From contig NZ_JAUFQV010000036.1 of the NCBI RefSeq assembly GCF_030409945.1, positions 1 to 64,000 of the forward strand: a stretch of 64,000 nt of DNA, in the 5' to 3' direction. This DNA comes from Vibrio tapetis subsp. quintayensis (lineage in GTDB: Bacteria > Pseudomonadota > Gammaproteobacteria > Enterobacterales > Vibrionaceae). Within the stretch, counting starts at the first letter, position 1, and the number at the start of each line of letters is the position of its first letter. This document shows, one piece after another, positions 1 through 7,165 of this stretch. The notes beneath the pieces were generated by a model. It saw only the letters and a program-made list of their open reading frames with translations. It made no database searches and was not told the DNA's origin. Position numbers and translations under genes: made by a program.

Positions 1-50
1 GGCAAAACTATGACAAAGGTAAAGCGGAATTAGAACGTGTGGTTAATTAG
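1..50 (+). CDS. C-terminal tail of an unidentified protein (cut by window edge)
   Basis: Reading from base 3, an open frame runs to TAG at 48-50 and gives a lysine/glutamate-rich tail ending AELERVVN. It is too short to identify. It is listed because the frame is open to the window edge and no other gene occupies the first 50 bases. It could also be chance. Confidence 0.35.
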   Translation, partial: QNYDKGKAELERVVN

Positions 51-59
51 ACGCTTACG

Positions 60-145
60 TTTCTAAAGCTATGAAAATATCATTTGGGTTTTCACTGTGC
101 TCAGTCTATTCAAGTGTTAGAGCCTTTCTCCGTTCCAAACCTCCG
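60..145 (+). repeat. 86-bp diverged direct repeat, copy A
   Basis: Bases 60-145 match 3727-3812 in the same orientation with 12 mismatches by eye and no gap, about 86% identity. Both copies lie in non-coding sequence and share the block CTAAAGCTA and the block CCTTTCT(C/T)CGTTCCA. Homology stops abruptly after CCTCCG. The two copies flank the M16 protease gene. This is likely a dispersed intergenic repeat family rather than a gene duplication. Confidence 0.7.
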
Positions 146-208
146 TGTTGTGATTCATACCTGACTTGTCGCGAGCGCAATTGCGGGAGTACCCGTAGTG
201 TTTAATTT

Positions 209-550
209 TTGTGGTGCCTGTCCGTTAAATTTCCGTCCGTTAAATTTCATCAGTATAAAAAAGCGTTGAGTTATTTAGAGCAGCACCCTAATGAGCCATT
301 GTTAGCGACACAAACGCAGTTAGCTTGCAGCCAAGGCGAAAGCTCGAAAGCGCTTCCGTTACTCACTAGGCAGATCTCGACTGAACCTCAAAATGGCTAT
401 TGGCGGCTACTTAGAGGGATCAGTTATTTTGAATTGCGTGCAGCCGCCGACTTTAAGAAGCTTAGTAAGGGGGAGTACCAAACCATCGCATCGCAATGGC
501 TGCATCAAGTTCATAATTTAAGTTTGCCTATAGATAACAGAGCAGGATAA
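209..550 (+). pseudogene. ORF remnant, possibly the 3' end of a TPR-type protein
   Basis: The frame opens only at a TTG, has an in-frame stop at 203-205 just upstream, and contains no ATG. The translation (113 aa) has an N-terminal stretch unlike a real start, with the duplicated segment SVKFPSVKF. It then has helical, Leu/Ala/Gln-rich sequence of the kind seen in tetratricopeptide repeats (KALSYLEQHPNEPL, KALPLLTRQI). I see no ribosome binding site at a usable start. It looks like a 5'-truncated remnant, perhaps linked to the adjacent 86-bp repeat. A genuine small gene with a TTG start is the less likely alternative. Confidence 0.4.
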
Positions 551-740
551 CGGTTTCTGATGGTGGTGGTTCGTGACGCTTTTTAAACAATTGTGGTGAA
601 TATCGGCGAGGTGAAATAGCATCGAATCTCGCCTATATTACTAATATACAATCTAATTTAGGGTAGCCATTAACTGCTCGACAAGTATTTATATGGCCTA
701 TAGGATTGAGCTTAATTATCACTTTTTGCCTGTGTGTTTT

Positions 741-3557
741 ATGTTTAATTCCAAAATCCCCACCAAACTGTTACTGCTCTCTTTGGCGTACCTTCCATTT
801 GCGGCGGCTTCTGCACCTAATGAATCAGCGCATTGGTTTTCGCAAACGGATGTGACGCTTGATGCCCGTTATCAGTCGGTGTTACTTGATAATGGCTTAC
901 GTGTCATTACCGTTGAAAATGATACGCCTAAGAAAGGTCTTTCGATACGAATGCTGGTGGATGCAGGGTCGTTTCAAGAAACAGGAGACGAACCGGGCCT
1001 TGCTCATTTTCTAGAGCATATGGCTTTCAATGGGTCAACCAACGTACCTGAGGGAGAAATGGTAGCCATGCTTGAAAGGCACGGTTTGGCTTTTGGTGCC
1101 GACACGAATGCCACGACCGACATGACCAACACCAATTATCGTTTGGACTTACCTAAAGCGGATACAGAAAGCGTTAACACGGCCTTGTTTTTGCTACGCG
1201 AAGCCGCCTCTGAATTGAGCTTAGATAAAGATGCCATCGAACGTGAACGTAAGGTGATCCTCTCAGAAGTTAGAGAGCGGCAGTCGGTTTGGTTAGAGCG
1301 ATTCATTGATCAAGGTAACTACCTTTATAAAGGTACTGATTTAACGCAAAAGATTGGCTTAGGAACCATTAAAGGCATGGAGCAAGTGACGCAACGCGAC
1401 TTACGTCAGTTTTACCAAACTTTTTATGCTCCTAAGAACACGACATTGATTTTGGCTGGAGATTTACCACGTAAAGTGATGTTAGAGAGAGTTAAGCATT
1501 ACTTTTCGAACTGGACGAACAGTGAATATCAACCTGCAGTAGATCCGAAGTTTGGTTTAGTGCTGCCTACTCATAAAGAAGTGCACGTGTTTGTCGACCC
1601 GAATATTGAAACACAAATTGAATTCAACTTTATAGAGAAAGAGCAGCCAAAAGCTCGCTCAAGAGAAACCGTACTGGATTACTGGACGCACTTGATAGGG
1701 CGCAGGGCTTTGTCTAAACGTTTAGACACTATTTTGTATGAAAGCAACGGTGACATATTGTCTTCAACAATGTACTCGTCGCTGGATTACGGCTTTGCTC
1801 GTGTCAGTAAAATTGGCTTAACTACTGCTGACAACGAAGGAACATATGGGGTAAGGATTCTTGAGCAAACTCTGCGTCAGGCGGCCGAGTTTGGTTTTAC
1901 ACCCGGCGAGGTTTCGAGACAACTAATAGCCTTAGAAAAAGACTTAAAGCTTAATGCAGAAACCGCAGGTGATGCATCCAGTTCGGCGTTAGCTAATCAT
2001 GCTATGAATGCGGTCGACAGCGGTTACATTATGCTTTCGGCACAATCTGATCTTGCCTTGTTTGAAGAGCTAAAAGGGCAGCTTACACGTCAAGCTGTTA
2101 ATGATGCGTTCAGTAAGCGTTGGGCTTCTCATCCCCCTCGTATCTATTTAACCAAGCGACGTGATATCGATATTATTCATAGAAAAGTTCTTGAAGCTTA
2201 CGTCATAAGTGAAGCCGATCAAGTCAAGCCGTACAAAGAGCAAGTGACAACAGAGTTCGCTTATCAGAATTTTGGTCAACCAGGTAAAGCCAAACTTCTT
2301 GGAACATCGGATTATGGCAACATAGCGAGTTACCGTTTTGAAAATGGTGTGATGCTGAATGTAAAACAAACCGATTTCGAAAGCGGTGTTGTTTATCTTT
2401 CTGTCAGAGTGGGGAAAGGTAAAATGGCGCTCACATCAGCTCAAGCGCCGCTCATTGAGTTGTACAATGTTGGTATGGCAACGGGCGGCCTTAAAGCACA
2501 CGATATCAATGAGCTTGGGCGTATTTTCTCGGGTACAACGATGGGCTTGCAATCACATGTAGCCACTAATGCATTTGTAACTCAACAAGCAGTAGTTCAA
2601 GAAGACGTGCTTAATCAACTGAGAGTTTTTACGGCTTTGATGACAGAGGGTGGCTATCGTGAAGAGGGTAAGTCTTTCGCTTTACAATTGGTAAAACAGT
2701 ACTTAGACACTTACCAAGAAAGCCCAGAGCAGGTGAGAGATTTTCACATTGCCCAAAAGCTGCGAGGCGGAGACCTAAGATGGGCGGCGCCGACGTTAGA
2801 TACACTTAATAAAGTGAGCATGTCGGATCTAAAACCGATGGTGGAGAGTGCGGTGGCCAAAGGGCCAATTGAGATTGGCGTTGTTGGCGATATCTCTAAT
2901 CAACAAGCGATAGATTACGTGGCGCAAACTTTCGGTGCATTAAATATTAAGCTTAACGGTACCTTAGATCGTTTCCAAATTGCATTTCCTCAAATCAAAA
3001 AAGAGAACGTCACTTGGTATCATGAAGGTGATAAAACAACGGCTTTAGCCAGCAGTTATTGGAACTTACCTGATGCTCGAAATACCGATCAAGCATTGGA
3101 TTTTTTGTTGTTAGAGCATGTCATTCAGCAGCGGGTAACCAAACAAATTAGGGAAGCAACGGGCGCGGCTTATAGCCCTTGGGTAGGACGTCAACAATCG
3201 TATAACGTCAAAAATTTCGGCTATCTAGTGATGAACAGCAACACGACAGTGGATCAAGTCGATGGTGTGTTTGAAGCGTATAAAAGTGTGCTGCGTTCAC
3301 TGCAAACCACACCTATCACCGATGATGAGCTCACTCGAGCGGTGACTCCTTTAGTCGACGCGGTCGCGCAGCAAGTCGAGAGTAATGGTTATTGGTTTGA
3401 TCTGGTTTCAATCGCTCAAACATATCCTGACATGATTGAAGCGGATGGAATGAGGGCAGAAAAACTGGCGGCAGTGACTAAAGAGGATATTTTGGCCGCA
3501 GCTAGGCTCATCGATATCGATACGGTATTGGAAGTAAAGGTTCTTCCTCAGAAGTAA
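741..3557 (+). CDS. Secreted M16 family zinc metallopeptidase (pitrilysin/insulinase type)
   Basis: A 938-aa two-lobed M16 peptidase. The start at 741 is preferred over the in-frame ATG at 693 because it gives a clean signal peptide (hydrophobic LLLLSLAYLPF, then AAASA) ending near residue 25. The inverted zinc motif HFLEH (HxxEH) is at residues 89-93, and the expected downstream acidic helix (ERERKVILSEV) is about 75 residues later. A second, non-catalytic M16 half fills the C-terminus, and the length is typical of periplasmic or outer-membrane-associated M16B proteins. It should degrade peptides in the periplasm; the substrate is unknown. It stands alone, followed by a hairpin terminator. 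No strong ribosome binding site is visible for either start. Confidence 0.9.
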   Translation: MFNSKIPTKLLLLSLAYLPFAAASAPNESAHWFSQTDVTLDARYQSVLLDNGLRVITVENDTPKKGLSIRMLVDAGSFQETGDEPGLAHFLEHMAFNGSTNVPEGEMVAMLERHGLAFGADTNATTDMTNTNYRLDLPKADTESVNTALFLLREAASELSLDKDAIERERKVILSEVRERQSVWLERFIDQGNYLYKGTDLTQKIGLGTIKGMEQVTQRDLRQFYQTFYAPKNTTLILAGDLPRKVMLERVKHYFSNWTNSEYQPAVDPKFGLVLPTHKEVHVFVDPNIETQIEFNFIEKEQPKARSRETVLDYWTHLIGRRALSKRLDTILYESNGDILSSTMYSSLDYGFARVSKIGLTTADNEGTYGVRILEQTLRQAAEFGFTPGEVSRQLIALEKDLKLNAETAGDASSSALANHAMNAVDSGYIMLSAQSDLALFEELKGQLTRQAVNDAFSKRWASHPPRIYLTKRRDIDIIHRKVLEAYVISEADQVKPYKEQVTTEFAYQNFGQPGKAKLLGTSDYGNIASYRFENGVMLNVKQTDFESGVVYLSVRVGKGKMALTSAQAPLIELYNVGMATGGLKAHDINELGRIFSGTTMGLQSHVATNAFVTQQAVVQEDVLNQLRVFTALMTEGGYREEGKSFALQLVKQYLDTYQESPEQVRDFHIAQKLRGGDLRWAAPTLDTLNKVSMSDLKPMVESAVAKGPIEIGVVGDISNQQAIDYVAQTFGALNIKLNGTLDRFQIAFPQIKKENVTWYHEGDKTTALASSYWNLPDARNTDQALDFLLLEHVIQQRVTKQIREATGAAYSPWVGRQQSYNVKNFGYLVMNSNTTVDQVDGVFEAYKSVLRSLQTTPITDDELTRAVTPLVDAVAQQVESNGYWFDLVSIAQTYPDMIEADGMRAEKLAAVTKEDILAAARLIDIDTVLEVKVLPQK

Positions 3558-3695
3558 GCAGAATGAAAAAATAAGCTTAGCGTCGGCTAAAAGTCATGTC
3601 GTTTGTTATGCTTTTTTCCTCCGATTTAGGAAATATTGTATTTGTACAGTGAGTGAGGAACTTACTCGTGAGCTCTCACTCTCGTCAAATTCAAA

Positions 3696-3725
3696 AGCCC
3701 TGACTGAAAAATCAGGGCTCTCTTC
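3696..3725 (+). terminator. Rho-independent terminator after the M16 peptidase gene
   Basis: AGCCCTGA (3696-3703) pairs with TCAGGGCT (3712-3719) across an 8-base loop, followed by CTCTTCATTT. The T tract is imperfect, so the strength is moderate. Confidence 0.75.
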
Positions 3726-3726
3726 A

Positions 3727-3812
3727 TTTCTAAAGCTAAGAAAATATCATTTGGATCTTCACGGTGTTGAGTCTATTTAGGTGTCAGAACCTTTCTTCGT
3801 TCCAATCCTCCG
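3727..3812 (+). repeat. 86-bp diverged direct repeat, copy B
   Basis: Second copy of the sequence at 60-145, same orientation, about 86% identical, placed directly after the terminator of the M16 gene. The neighbouring flanks are unrelated between the copies. Confidence 0.7.
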
Positions 3813-3870
3813 CTTGGTGTCTACGTCGCTAAAAAGCAGGTATCTCGATTTCTATTCCCTAGTTCTACAA

Positions 3871-3916
3871 TTGACAATAAACATAGTTAATTGTTATGTT
3901 ATAACATAACAATTAA
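3871..3916 (+). promoter_or_regulatory. Promoter overlapped by a double Zur-type operator
   Basis: Bases 3887-3916 form a perfect 30-bp palindrome centred between 3901 and 3902. Inside it, two 15-mers fit the gammaproteobacterial Zur pattern TGTTAT-N3-ATAACA exactly: TGTTATGTTATAACA at 3892-3906 and TGTTATAACATAACA at 3897-3911, offset by 5 bp. A consensus -35 TTGACA lies at 3871-3876. Any -10 at 17-19 bp spacing (3894-3901) falls inside the palindrome, so bound repressor would block transcription. The pattern match is seen in the sequence. The identity of the regulator (Zur rather than another Fur-family protein) is inferred. Confidence 0.75.
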
Positions 3917-3938
3917 TCAATCGTATTTTTGCTCTCTT

Positions 3939-4754
3939 ATGGAAAAGTTAAATAAACCTATATTGTCCGTTCAAAGTCTATGTGCTGATGGCCCAGCTCA
4001 TTGGCGGGCTGTTTCAGACGTAACGTTTGATGTCTGTGAAGGCGACTGTGTTGCCATTATCGGCCCCAATGGCAGCGGAAAATCCAGTTTGCTAAAAGTG
4101 ATCACGGGCGAGTATCGCGTGGTATCTGGCGAGCTTAAGATGTTTGGTAGCCGAGTAGAGCATCTGCCAAGGCAGGAAATGGCGAAAAGAGTCGCGGTTG
4201 TTGCACAGCATGAACACGTCGATCCGCGTTTGAGTGTTAGCGAGTATGTTTATCTGGGCCGAGTTCCACACACGTTCTGTTGCAGTAAGAAAGAGCACGA
4301 TAGGGCGGTTAAACAAGCCATTGAGGATGTGGGTCTTTCGCACAAAAGTCATCGACACTTTGGTGAACTCTCTGGCGGAGAGCAGCAACGCGCAAGTATT
4401 GCGCGTGCCTTTGCTCAAGAGCCCAGGCTTCTTCTGTTAGACGAGCCAACCAATCATCTCGATCCGCTTGCTCGCCTCGATCTGCTTAAGCTCATCAAAC
4501 ATCGAGGTATTGCCTCTGTTGTTGTGCTGCATGATTTACCGCTAGTCACTCCTTTCGCAGACAATATTCTCTTAATGTCGGAGCAAAAGATGGTGGCCTT
4601 TGCCCCGCCAGATACGCTTATGCGAGACGATTTCATTACACCTGTTTTTGGGCTGCGGGTTATTCCCTTTAGCCATCCACACATGCATAGCACGATTCAT
4701 CATTTTGAAGCTGCATCACCTCACCATCATTTATCTTTTATAGGAGCCGCCTAA
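3939..4754 (+). CDS. FecE/BtuD-type ABC transporter ATPase with histidine-rich tail
   Basis: A 271-aa cytoplasmic ATPase of the iron-chelate/cobalamin/haem importer family. Walker A GPNGSGKSS is at residues 42-50, followed by the signature LSGGEQQ and Walker B LLLLDEPTNHLD with the H-loop in VVLHD. The ATG at 3939 is chosen because the upstream frame runs through the operator palindrome. The C-terminus ends in a histidine-rich segment (HPHMHSTIHH and PHHH), unusual for this family and suggestive of a divalent metal. It is first in the operon, and its stop overlaps the next start (TAATG). The FecB-FecC partners and the Zur-type operator point to a metal-chelate importer. Haem, siderophore or cobalamin cannot be excluded from sequence alone. 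Confidence 0.9.
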   Translation: MEKLNKPILSVQSLCADGPAHWRAVSDVTFDVCEGDCVAIIGPNGSGKSSLLKVITGEYRVVSGELKMFGSRVEHLPRQEMAKRVAVVAQHEHVDPRLSVSEYVYLGRVPHTFCCSKKEHDRAVKQAIEDVGLSHKSHRHFGELSGGEQQRASIARAFAQEPRLLLLDEPTNHLDPLARLDLLKLIKHRGIASVVVLHDLPLVTPFADNILLMSEQKMVAFAPPDTLMRDDFITPVFGLRVIPFSHPHMHSTIHHFEAASPHHHLSFIGAA

Positions 4755-5734
4755 TGAAGTGGTCTTTAATTCCCACTCTTTTGTTTGTTTTACCCATTTC
4801 AGTTTCAGTTGTAAACGCGAGCGAAACTCACACCCAATACCCTGTAACCGTTGATAACTGTGGTAGCCCATTGACCATCGAAAAACGTCCTGAACGAGCC
4901 GTGGTGCACGACATTAATATGAGTGAGATGGCGTTTGCGCTTGGCCTTCAAGAAAGCATGGTCGGCGTCACCGGCATTACGGGCTGGTATAAAATGTCGT
5001 CATCATTTAATGACAGGTTGGGGGAGATCCCCGAGTTGGCACCAAAATACCCATCGTTGGAAAGGCTCATTGCAGCAGATGCAGACTTCTTTTTCGCTGG
5101 CTGGAACTATGGAATGAAAGTAGGCGGTGACGTTACGCCACAAACACTCAAGCCATACGGCATCAACACGTTAGTGCTGTCAGAAAGTTGCATTCATACC
5201 CAAAAAACGAGTAATGGCGCCAGCATGGCATTGCTTTACGATGACATGAAAAAACTAGGGCTTATCTTTGATAAACAGCCCGAAGCCGAAACCTTAGTAA
5301 ACGCTTGGAAAGCGAGGCTGAAAAAAGTAACAGAGCGACAAAATAAAGCAGGCAGTACGAATGCCACGCCAAAAGTTTTTCTGTTTGATTCAGGTGAAGA
5401 CAAACCCTTTACAGCCGGTAAATATGCGATGCCAAATGCCATGATAGAAGCCGCGGGAGGGCTCAGTATCACCCGCAATATGGAAACCAGTTGGGGCAGA
5501 ACCTCATGGGAAAACGTCGCACGTGAAAACCCAGATGTCATTATCCTACTCGACTATCAAACAGCCAGTGGTGCAGATTCATTGCAACGTTTTCTTGAGC
5601 AGCATCCTTTAATGAAGCATACCAATGCGGTAAGAACTGGTCGTTATGTCAAGCTACGCTATGAGCAACTAACGCCAGGGCCGGCCAATATAGGGGCTAT
5701 CGAGAAGCTCGCAAATGCGTTCGTAGCTCAATAA
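4754..5734 (+). CDS. FecB/BtuF-type periplasmic substrate-binding protein
   Basis: A 326-aa exported binding protein with a signal peptide (hydrophobic LLFVLPISVSVV, then NAS). The usual two-lobe type III binding fold follows, including the family hallmark RPERAVVHDINMSEM and a long central helix. It would deliver a chelated metal or corrinoid to the permease encoded next. There is a cysteine near residue 36 and another in SESCIH, which could form a disulfide or bind ligand. The start overlaps the ATPase stop by one base (TAATG), indicating translational coupling. The ligand cannot be read from the sequence; a zinc or other metal complex is favoured by the operator upstream. Confidence 0.88.
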   Translation: MKWSLIPTLLFVLPISVSVVNASETHTQYPVTVDNCGSPLTIEKRPERAVVHDINMSEMAFALGLQESMVGVTGITGWYKMSSSFNDRLGEIPELAPKYPSLERLIAADADFFFAGWNYGMKVGGDVTPQTLKPYGINTLVLSESCIHTQKTSNGASMALLYDDMKKLGLIFDKQPEAETLVNAWKARLKKVTERQNKAGSTNATPKVFLFDSGEDKPFTAGKYAMPNAMIEAAGGLSITRNMETSWGRTSWENVARENPDVIILLDYQTASGADSLQRFLEQHPLMKHTNAVRTGRYVKLRYEQLTPGPANIGAIEKLANAFVAQ

Positions 5735-5757
5735 GAAACAAGATAGTTGACCGTTTA

Positions 5758-6753
5758 ATGATACTTAACAAATATCGAGTGGCATGGTTAGTTGGAATTG
5801 CTGCCATGCTGCTCGCATTTATTCTGAGTTTACAATTCGGGTCTGTCCCTTTGTCTTTGAAAGATGTGTTAACAGGGTTACGTTCTTTCAATGATGATGA
5901 GGTGAGTATGACCAGTCGAATACTGATTGATTTTAGGTTGCCCAGAGCACTGCTGGCCGTTATTGCTGGTTCAGGGCTTGCTATGGTTGGGGCGCTACTG
6001 CAAACCTCGACCAGAAATGACTTGGCCGATCCATTTCTGTTTGGCTTGTCCTCCGGAGCTTCCGCTGGTGCGGTGTTGATCATCACTCAACTCGGGGATG
6101 CCCTCGGCGTATGGTCTCTTCCAATTGCGGCATTTACGGGCGGAATAGTGTCAGCCACTGCGGTACTGGTTCTTTTTTCAATACAAAAAAAGCAAGGCAA
6201 CAACAACCTCATTTTATGTGGCTTAGCCATCTCGTTTTTGTTTGGTGCTATTACCAGTTTTCTTATTTATTCAGGAGATCAGCGTGCGGCAAGTTCTATC
6301 TTGTTCTGGACGATGGGGGGCTTAGGGCTCGCTCGCTGGGACAACTTGATATTTGCAGCAGCGGGTGTGCTTTGCCTTGTTGTATTGATCGCTAAGCGCT
6401 ATCGTGAACTTGATACCTTATTAGTCAGTGAACAAACAACACGTTCATTGGGGATTAATGTTCATCGGTTGCAAAGTGAGATTTTTCTCTGCTGCGCTTT
6501 TTGTACTGCGGCCATTGTGTCACTCACCGGTGTTGTCGGTTTTATCGGGCTAATGGTGCCACACCTCGTTCGTCCTTTCTCGGGTGTTATCCATAAGCGC
6601 GCGCTTCCGTTAATCGCACTGTGGGGAGCGGTTACTTTGTTGCTGGGTGATCTGGTAAGCCGAACGATTTTGGCTCCACAAGAATTACCCGTCGGTATCG
6701 TCACGGCGGCGCTCGGTGGATTATTTGTTCTCTATCTTGTTTGGCGCAAGTAG
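5758..6753 (+). CDS. FecCD family ABC transporter permease
   Basis: A 331-aa integral inner-membrane protein with about nine to ten hydrophobic segments. It carries the FecCD hallmarks RLPRALLAVIAGSGLAMVGA, QTSTRNDLADPFLFGLSSGA and VGFIGLMVPHLVRPF. It is the single permease of the importer, which would act as a homodimer with two copies of the ATPase. It lies 23 bp downstream of the binding-protein gene and is co-transcribed with it. The ribosome binding site is weak. A long hairpin (6781-6810) separates it from the DUF1289 gene that follows. No outer-membrane TonB receptor is encoded nearby, so one would have to be supplied elsewhere. Confidence 0.92.
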   Translation: MILNKYRVAWLVGIAAMLLAFILSLQFGSVPLSLKDVLTGLRSFNDDEVSMTSRILIDFRLPRALLAVIAGSGLAMVGALLQTSTRNDLADPFLFGLSSGASAGAVLIITQLGDALGVWSLPIAAFTGGIVSATAVLVLFSIQKKQGNNNLILCGLAISFLFGAITSFLIYSGDQRAASSILFWTMGGLGLARWDNLIFAAAGVLCLVVLIAKRYRELDTLLVSEQTTRSLGINVHRLQSEIFLCCAFCTAAIVSLTGVVGFIGLMVPHLVRPFSGVIHKRALPLIALWGAVTLLLGDLVSRTILAPQELPVGIVTAALGGLFVLYLVWRK

Positions 6754-6780
6754 CGTGAACAAGTATGACTAAATCTTTGA

Positions 6781-6810
6781 TTACGTGTTCGTTCGGCAAC
6801 GAGCACGTAA
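6781..6810 (+). promoter_or_regulatory. Long hairpin between permease and DUF1289 genes
   Basis: TTACGTGTTCGTT (6781-6793) pairs with AACGAGCACGTAA (6798-6810), 13 pairs with one G-U and a CGGC loop. There is no T tract. The DUF1289 ribosome binding site (AAGGTGAGG) starts at the base of the stem. It fits an intercistronic RNA-processing or translation-control element better than a terminator. Confidence 0.5.
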
Positions 6811-6825
6811 GGTGAGGCACTTACA

Positions 6826-7014
6826 ATGAAAAAGAATAAAAGCCCTTCTATCGATTTATGTGATTTCTCAAACGCTAAGGGCTGGTGTTTGGGCTGCGGA
6901 AGAACCAGAAAGGAGTGTCAACAATGGAAGGCCATGACGCCTTATTCCGCCAATATTCTTAAGAATGAGCTCAGAAAGAGAATGCTAAAAATTAAAACCA
7001 AAATGAACAATTAG
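6826..7014 (+). CDS. DUF1289 family small cysteine-rich protein
   Basis: 62 aa. The core LCDFSNAKGWCLGCGRTRKE followed by CQQW has the DUF1289 layout: Cys, a short loop, C-x2-C-G-R-T, then a Trp. The clustered cysteines suggest metal binding, but the family's function is not established. The ribosome binding site GGTGAGG is well placed. It is the last gene of the Zur-type operon, so it is probably made with the importer. Its co-location suggests a role under metal limitation, which is inference. A second DUF1289 gene is at 48800. Confidence 0.75.
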   Translation: MKKNKSPSIDLCDFSNAKGWCLGCGRTRKECQQWKAMTPYSANILKNELRKRMLKIKTKMNN

Positions 7015-7165
7015 TCACTCGTGAGTATTTAAAAACATAGCCCTGTCTACGATCTGTCTTTCTCTGTAAGCACATGTACCAAAATGTCCAATTACAACTT
7101 CGCTCCATTTGTTTTCGTCGCTATTAAGGTAGGGTAATGGTACAACGTAAATGAGAGAGTAAATC

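Larger units (their letters stand above)
3558..3870. other. Intergenic region: terminator, repeat copy B, no gene
   Basis: This stretch of about 310 bases after the M16 gene holds a hairpin terminator (3696-3725) and the second copy of the 86-bp repeat (3727-3812). The promoter of the ABC transporter operon begins at its right end. I see no coding potential. Confidence 0.7.

Noticed and set aside
5697-6086. Open frame on the - strand opposite the FecCD permease
   Set aside because: The + strand product is clearly a permease; the antisense translation has no recognisable domain.
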